A DNA stretch of 16,970 bases from an uncultured Eubacteriales bacterium (GTDB taxonomy: Bacteria > Bacillota > Clostridia > Oscillospirales > CAG-272). Made by a program: the position numbers and the translations under genes. The DNA lies in NCBI GenBank assembly GCA_958352145.1, contig CATWNM010000040.1:1-16970 (forward strand), given 5' to 3'. Shown here piece after piece: positions 14,382-16,970 of the stretch. The first letter of the stretch is position 1; each line of letters opens with the position of its first letter. The notes under the pieces are model-generated. The model saw nothing but the letters and a program-made list of their open reading frames with translations, was not told the DNA's origin and searched no databases.

Positions 14382-15509
14382 ATGAACGATTCATTCTATG
14401 GAGACCTCAGTATCATTGGCATGCGGGGATGCGAGGCGTTTACTAACGAGGTGGACAGCTACATCAAAGATTGGCGCAGGCATGTTGAGGATGAGACGTA
14501 TATTGCGCAGGCGGATTGTCCGCGGTTCGGCTCGGGCGAGGCTAAGGGATTAATCCATGAGTCTATGCGCGGCCGCGACGTCTATATTATCTGCGATGTG
14601 TTCAATTACGGCGTTACTTATAAGATGTATGGCATGACGGTTCCGATGAGTCCGGACGATCATTATCAGGATCTCAAGCGAATCATCAGCGCGATCGGGG
14701 GAAAGGCCAGAAGAATTTCGGTTATTATGCCGATGCTGTATGAAGGACGGCAGCACAACCGCTCTTCCAGAGAGTCGCTGGACAGCGCGCTTGCGTTGCA
14801 GGAACTGGTTTCCATGGGCGTTAGCAATATTATAACGTTTGATGCGCATGATCCGAAAATTCAAAATGCGATCCCGCTGAGCGGCTTTGACAATGTCCGT
14901 CCTACCTATCAAATGATTAAAGCGCTCGTCAAGGCGTTTCCGGAAGTTTCGTTTACACACGATCATTTGATGGTTGTTTCGCCGGACGAGGGAGCGATGT
15001 CCCGGTGCATGTTTTATTCGTCCTTGCTTGGTTTGGATCTAGGTATGTTTTATAAACGCCGCAATTATTCGGTGATCATCGACGGAAAAAATCCGATCGA
15101 GGCGCATGAATATCTCGGCCGGGACGTCAAGGGCAAGGATGTCATTGTTGTGGATGATATGATTTCTTCCGGCGAATCTATGCTGGACGTTTGCGTGCAG
15201 CTTAAGGAAAAGGGCGCGGAACGGATTTTTGTGTTCGCGACGTTCGGTCTGTTCTGCAGCGGATTCGATAAATTTGATGAAGCGTACGAAAACGGGGTGT
15301 TTACGAAAATATTTACGACGAACCTCATCTATTGCCGCGACGAATTGCGCGCGCGTCCTTGGTATCAGCCGGTCAATATGTGCAAATATGTCGCGTATAT
15401 CATCGATACACTGAATCACGATGCGACCATCAGCAATCTTTTGAATCCTGCAAAGCGCGTACATAAGCTGATCGACAGGCATGCGCAGGGACAGTTGAGT
15501 CGGGAGTGA
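14382..15509 (+). CDS. Divergent ribose-phosphate pyrophosphokinase (PRPP synthetase)
   Basis: 375 residues with the paired phosphoribosyltransferase-like folds of PRPP synthetase, which makes PRPP from ribose 5-phosphate and ATP for nucleotide, His and Trp synthesis. Recognisable elements are MRGRDVYII (canonical VRGKDVFII), MPMLYEGRQHNR (116-127, replacing PYYGYARQDRK), FDAHDP (153-158, replacing LDLHA), VVSPDEGAMSR (198-208, replacing VSPDVGG..R) and the ribose-phosphate loop VVDDMISSGES (256-266, replacing VDDIIDTAGT). Every site is present but altered, and the protein is about 55-60 residues longer than the typical 315-residue enzyme, mainly near the N-terminus and in the C-terminal 60 residues. 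Clostridia often carry such a second-type enzyme. It could be a paralogue with altered specificity or regulation; activity is not certain. GGGAGG precedes ATG 14382. It is monocistronic. Confidence 0.85.
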   Translation: MNDSFYGDLSIIGMRGCEAFTNEVDSYIKDWRRHVEDETYIAQADCPRFGSGEAKGLIHESMRGRDVYIICDVFNYGVTYKMYGMTVPMSPDDHYQDLKRIISAIGGKARRISVIMPMLYEGRQHNRSSRESLDSALALQELVSMGVSNIITFDAHDPKIQNAIPLSGFDNVRPTYQMIKALVKAFPEVSFTHDHLMVVSPDEGAMSRCMFYSSLLGLDLGMFYKRRNYSVIIDGKNPIEAHEYLGRDVKGKDVIVVDDMISSGESMLDVCVQLKEKGAERIFVFATFGLFCSGFDKFDEAYENGVFTKIFTTNLIYCRDELRARPWYQPVNMCKYVAYIIDTLNHDATISNLLNPAKRVHKLIDRHAQGQLSRE

Positions 15510-15618
15510 CGGTTTCGGCACCGCCGTACTCCGTTTCATTCGGCGACAGGCCGGCAGACGGCGGGCTGTCGTCAAGTGCGGGCATTTAGCATATATTTTT
15601 TTATATCGATTCCAAAAT

Positions 15619-15653
15619 AAAATACCTGTACGGGCCGACCGTACAGGTATTTT
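15619..15653. terminator. Bidirectional terminator between PRPP synthetase and the four-TM gene
   Basis: A perfect 15-bp stem (15619-15633 with 15639-15653) closes loop GCCGA. Because the arms begin with AAAA and end with TTTT, it works in either direction. The + strand gene ends 110 bp before it and the - strand gene ends 15 bp after it. Confidence 0.9.
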
Positions 15654-15668
15654 GTGCCTTTTGCACCC

Positions 15669-16088
15669 TCAGTTTTTGAATATGCTTTGATAGCTTTTTT
15701 GATTCTGCGCGTTGCGGCGCTTTTTGCGCTCAAAAAAGACAAACGGAACCGCAAAAACGGCGTAAAGAAGCGTGATAAGAACAAACGCGATCAGTGCGCC
15801 CACGGCGTTTTGTATAAAATCACCAATCCAGATAAATATCAGAAACACCGACGCAAGAATGAACATATAGTGGAGGAGCATGCGAATCGGCAGGGCGAGC
15901 GATTGGGCGTGCAAAATGGAATTGCTCAGCGCGATCAGGATGCAGAGCGCAAACAGCAAAAGCAGTCCTTCAAGCGTAAAAGTAATAGTTGAACCCACAA
16001 AAACGAGTCCTGCCGCATAAAGCAAAAAAACAAATGAAGTAAACAGTATGCAGGCCGCGGCCAGCGTATGCCTGATTTTATGCAGCAT
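15669..16088 (-). CDS. Small four-TM membrane protein, possibly DUF3021-like
   Basis: 139 residues with four hydrophobic segments, about residues 8-32, 38-58, 68-90 and 94-118, and a basic, cytoplasmic-looking tail (ERKKRRNAQNQK). ATG 16088 is chosen because GGGGG at 16096-16100 precedes it by seven bases; an in-frame ATG at 16148 would start at the -35 of the likely promoter. The overall size, four-helix layout, and a His in the third helix (RMLLHYMF) followed by a Trp (IWIGDF) recall DUF3021 proteins, which have no settled biochemical role. That assignment is tentative. It is a single-gene unit facing the PRPP synthetase and divergent from nusB. Confidence 0.75.
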   Translation of the reverse strand: MLHKIRHTLAAACILFTSFVFLLYAAGLVFVGSTITFTLEGLLLLFALCILIALSNSILHAQSLALPIRMLLHYMFILASVFLIFIWIGDFIQNAVGALIAFVLITLLYAVFAVPFVFFERKKRRNAQNQKSYQSIFKN

Positions 16089-16119
16089 AAGAGCGCCCCC
16101 GTAAAACAGATTTGCTTTA

Positions 16120-16148
16120 AGCATAGCACATTTTTTGCAAATTTTCAA
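16120..16148 (-). promoter_or_regulatory. Promoter of the four-TM gene
   Basis: On the - strand TTGAAA (16148-16143) and TATGCT (16125-16120) are 17 bp apart. The predicted start near 16113 leaves about 25 bases of leader before ATG 16088. Confidence 0.6.
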
Positions 16149-16218
16149 CAGAAATATGATAAAACCTGAGGGATGCGCAGAGGGGCGAAGCGAATGTTCT
16201 TTAAGCGCGTATTTGCGA

Positions 16219-16247
16219 TTGACAATATGTACTAAATACTATATAAT
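16219..16247 (+). promoter_or_regulatory. Consensus sigma-A promoter of the nusB operon
   Basis: TTGACA (16219-16224) and TATAAT (16242-16247) are both perfect consensus hexamers with the ideal 17-bp spacer, predicting a strong constitutive promoter. Transcription should start near 16254, about 30 bases before nusB. Confidence 0.9.
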
Positions 16248-16283
16248 ATACACATGTTTCAAAAATGATGAATGGGGAACGGT

Positions 16284-16688
16284 ATGCTGAACAGACGGGA
16301 GTCCAGAGAAGCGGTATTTGGATTGCTTTTTGAAAATGAATTCGGGTTGTACGAGGATAAAAACGAACTTTACAAAACGGCGCTTGCGGCTCGGGAACTT
16401 GAAGAAAACGAGTATATAAAAACGGTATTTTTCGGCGTTCTGGAAAAACGCGCAGAAATTGACGCATATATTGAGAAATATGCCCGGGGCAGAAAAATGT
16501 CCAGAATCTCCAAGGTAGCGAAATCCGCTATGCGCATTTCCATTTATGAAATGCTGTATATCGCTTCTATGCCGTCCAGCATTTCGATCAACGAGGCTGT
16601 GGAACTGACCAAACGCTATGACGATGAGAAAGCGCGTGCTTTTGTCAATGGGATTCTAAACGCGGTAAAAGAGGAACTGGGCAAATGA
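16284..16688 (+). CDS. nusB: NusB, transcription antitermination factor
   Basis: 134-residue all-helical RNA-binding protein that, with NusE (ribosomal S10), binds boxA RNA and supports antitermination of rRNA transcription. It opens with the family signature RRESREAVFGLLFENEF (residues 4-20), corresponding to the usual R..ARE.A.Q.LY. The C-terminal part contains MSRISKVAKSAMRISIYEML (75-94) and SISINEAVELTKRY (102-115, the most conserved NusB stretch), then ARAFVNGILNAV. ATG 16284 follows GGGGA by about five bases and leaves the predicted transcript start 30 bases upstream; ATG 16272 would come before that ribosome site. The last codon overlaps the next gene (ATGA), so the pair is co-translated. 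Length is normal. Confidence 0.94.
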   Translation: MLNRRESREAVFGLLFENEFGLYEDKNELYKTALAARELEENEYIKTVFFGVLEKRAEIDAYIEKYARGRKMSRISKVAKSAMRISIYEMLYIASMPSSISINEAVELTKRYDDEKARAFVNGILNAVKEELGK

Positions 16689-16970
16689 GGCAGTGCTTTG
16701 CCGGTGTGGATACCAGCAATTACACGACTTCGGTCGGGCTTGTGGACGAGGCGGGACGGGTGATTGCAAACGTGCGCCGGCTTTTGCCGGTCGGAGAGGG
16801 AAAATGCGGCCTGCGTCAGAGCGATGCGGTATTTGCGCACATAAAACAGATGCCGCATGTGTTGGACGAGGCTGCCGAAGCGATGAAGGGGTTTACTCCG
16901 GCGGCGGTCGGGTGCAGCGTAAAACCGAGAAACGCGCCGGAGTCGTATATGCCCTGCTTTTTGTGCGGAG
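16685..16970 (+). CDS. TsaD/Kae1-family protein (5' part only)
   Basis: The first 95 residues of a gene that runs off the window. CFAGVDTSNYTTSVGLVDEA is the ATPase-fold phosphate loop seen in Kae1/TsaD proteins, and GLRQSDAVFAHIKQMPHVL (42-60) stands where the metal-binding histidines of TsaD lie. This stretch and KPRNAPESYMPCFLCG differ from canonical TsaD, whose N-terminus typically reads ETSCDETAAA. Clostridia often encode such a second Kae1-like protein, annotated as O-sialoglycoprotein endopeptidase, next to nusB. True TsaD makes the t6A modification of tRNA; whether this paralogue does is unknown. It overlaps nusB by 4 bp. Confidence 0.85.
   Translation, partial: MRQCFAGVDTSNYTTSVGLVDEAGRVIANVRRLLPVGEGKCGLRQSDAVFAHIKQMPHVLDEAAEAMKGFTPAAVGCSVKPRNAPESYMPCFLCG

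Noticed and set aside
15592..15607. AT-only inverted repeat around TTTTTTT
   Set aside because: Low-complexity A/T sequence that pairs with itself by composition; the strong terminator lies just downstream.
1..16970. tRNA, rRNA, CRISPR array, insertion sequence or prophage
   Set aside because: I saw no cloverleaf-like sequence, spaced repeats, transposase or integrase motifs, or flanking target duplications.

Overview
The window looks like chromosomal DNA of an anaerobic, spore-forming, fibre-degrading Firmicute (Clostridia, most likely an Oscillospiraceae-type gut bacterium). The grounds are a complete ctsR-mcsA-mcsB-clpC operon with CtsR boxes, consensus sigma-A promoters, strong AGGAGG-type ribosome binding sites, many hairpin-plus-U terminators, a type I dockerin (cellulosome) enzyme and a SpoIID-like protein. 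The taxonomic placement is an inference from gene content. I see no insertion sequences, phage genes, CRISPR arrays, tRNA or rRNA genes; the window reads as ordinary core and niche genes.

Layout. Bases 1-110 hold the terminator of an upstream gene. Bases 147-1961 (+) are a three-gene overlapping operon: a DMT/EamA transporter, a small MGMT-family DNA alkyltransferase-like protein and a PAT/Bar-type GNAT acetyltransferase. Bases 1997-5875 (+) hold a lipoprotein solute-binding protein and, 31 bp later, a secreted GH43-family glycosidase ending in a dockerin; no permease genes are adjacent. Bases 5892-7072 (+) hold azlC-azlD, a two-subunit branched-chain amino-acid exporter with its own promoter. 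Bases 7081-11738 (-) hold the class III heat-shock operon: the CtsR repressor, its modulator McsA, the protein arginine kinase McsB and the ClpC unfoldase. Four CtsR half-sites overlap the operon promoter.

Bases 11742-14222 (-) are the least conventional part. Three closely spaced genes encode a carboxypeptidase-regulatory-like beta-sandwich protein, a SpoIID-like domain fused to three peptidoglycan-binding repeats, and a protein made of two such repeats. None has a signal peptide, and a sporulation-sigma-like -10 (CATATACTA) lies just upstream. This suggests a mother-cell-made spore-envelope module. Bases 14289-15653 (+) hold a divergent ribose-phosphate pyrophosphokinase whose promoter is overlapped by a perfect 20-bp palindrome, a candidate operator. 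Bases 15669-16148 (-) hold a small four-TM membrane protein, divergent from nusB and a TsaD/Kae1-family gene (from 16219, +), the latter cut by the window end.

The best candidates for something little described are the SpoIID-like/peptidoglycan-binding/beta-sandwich cassette with its possible sporulation promoter, and the perfect palindrome in front of the divergent PRPP synthetase.
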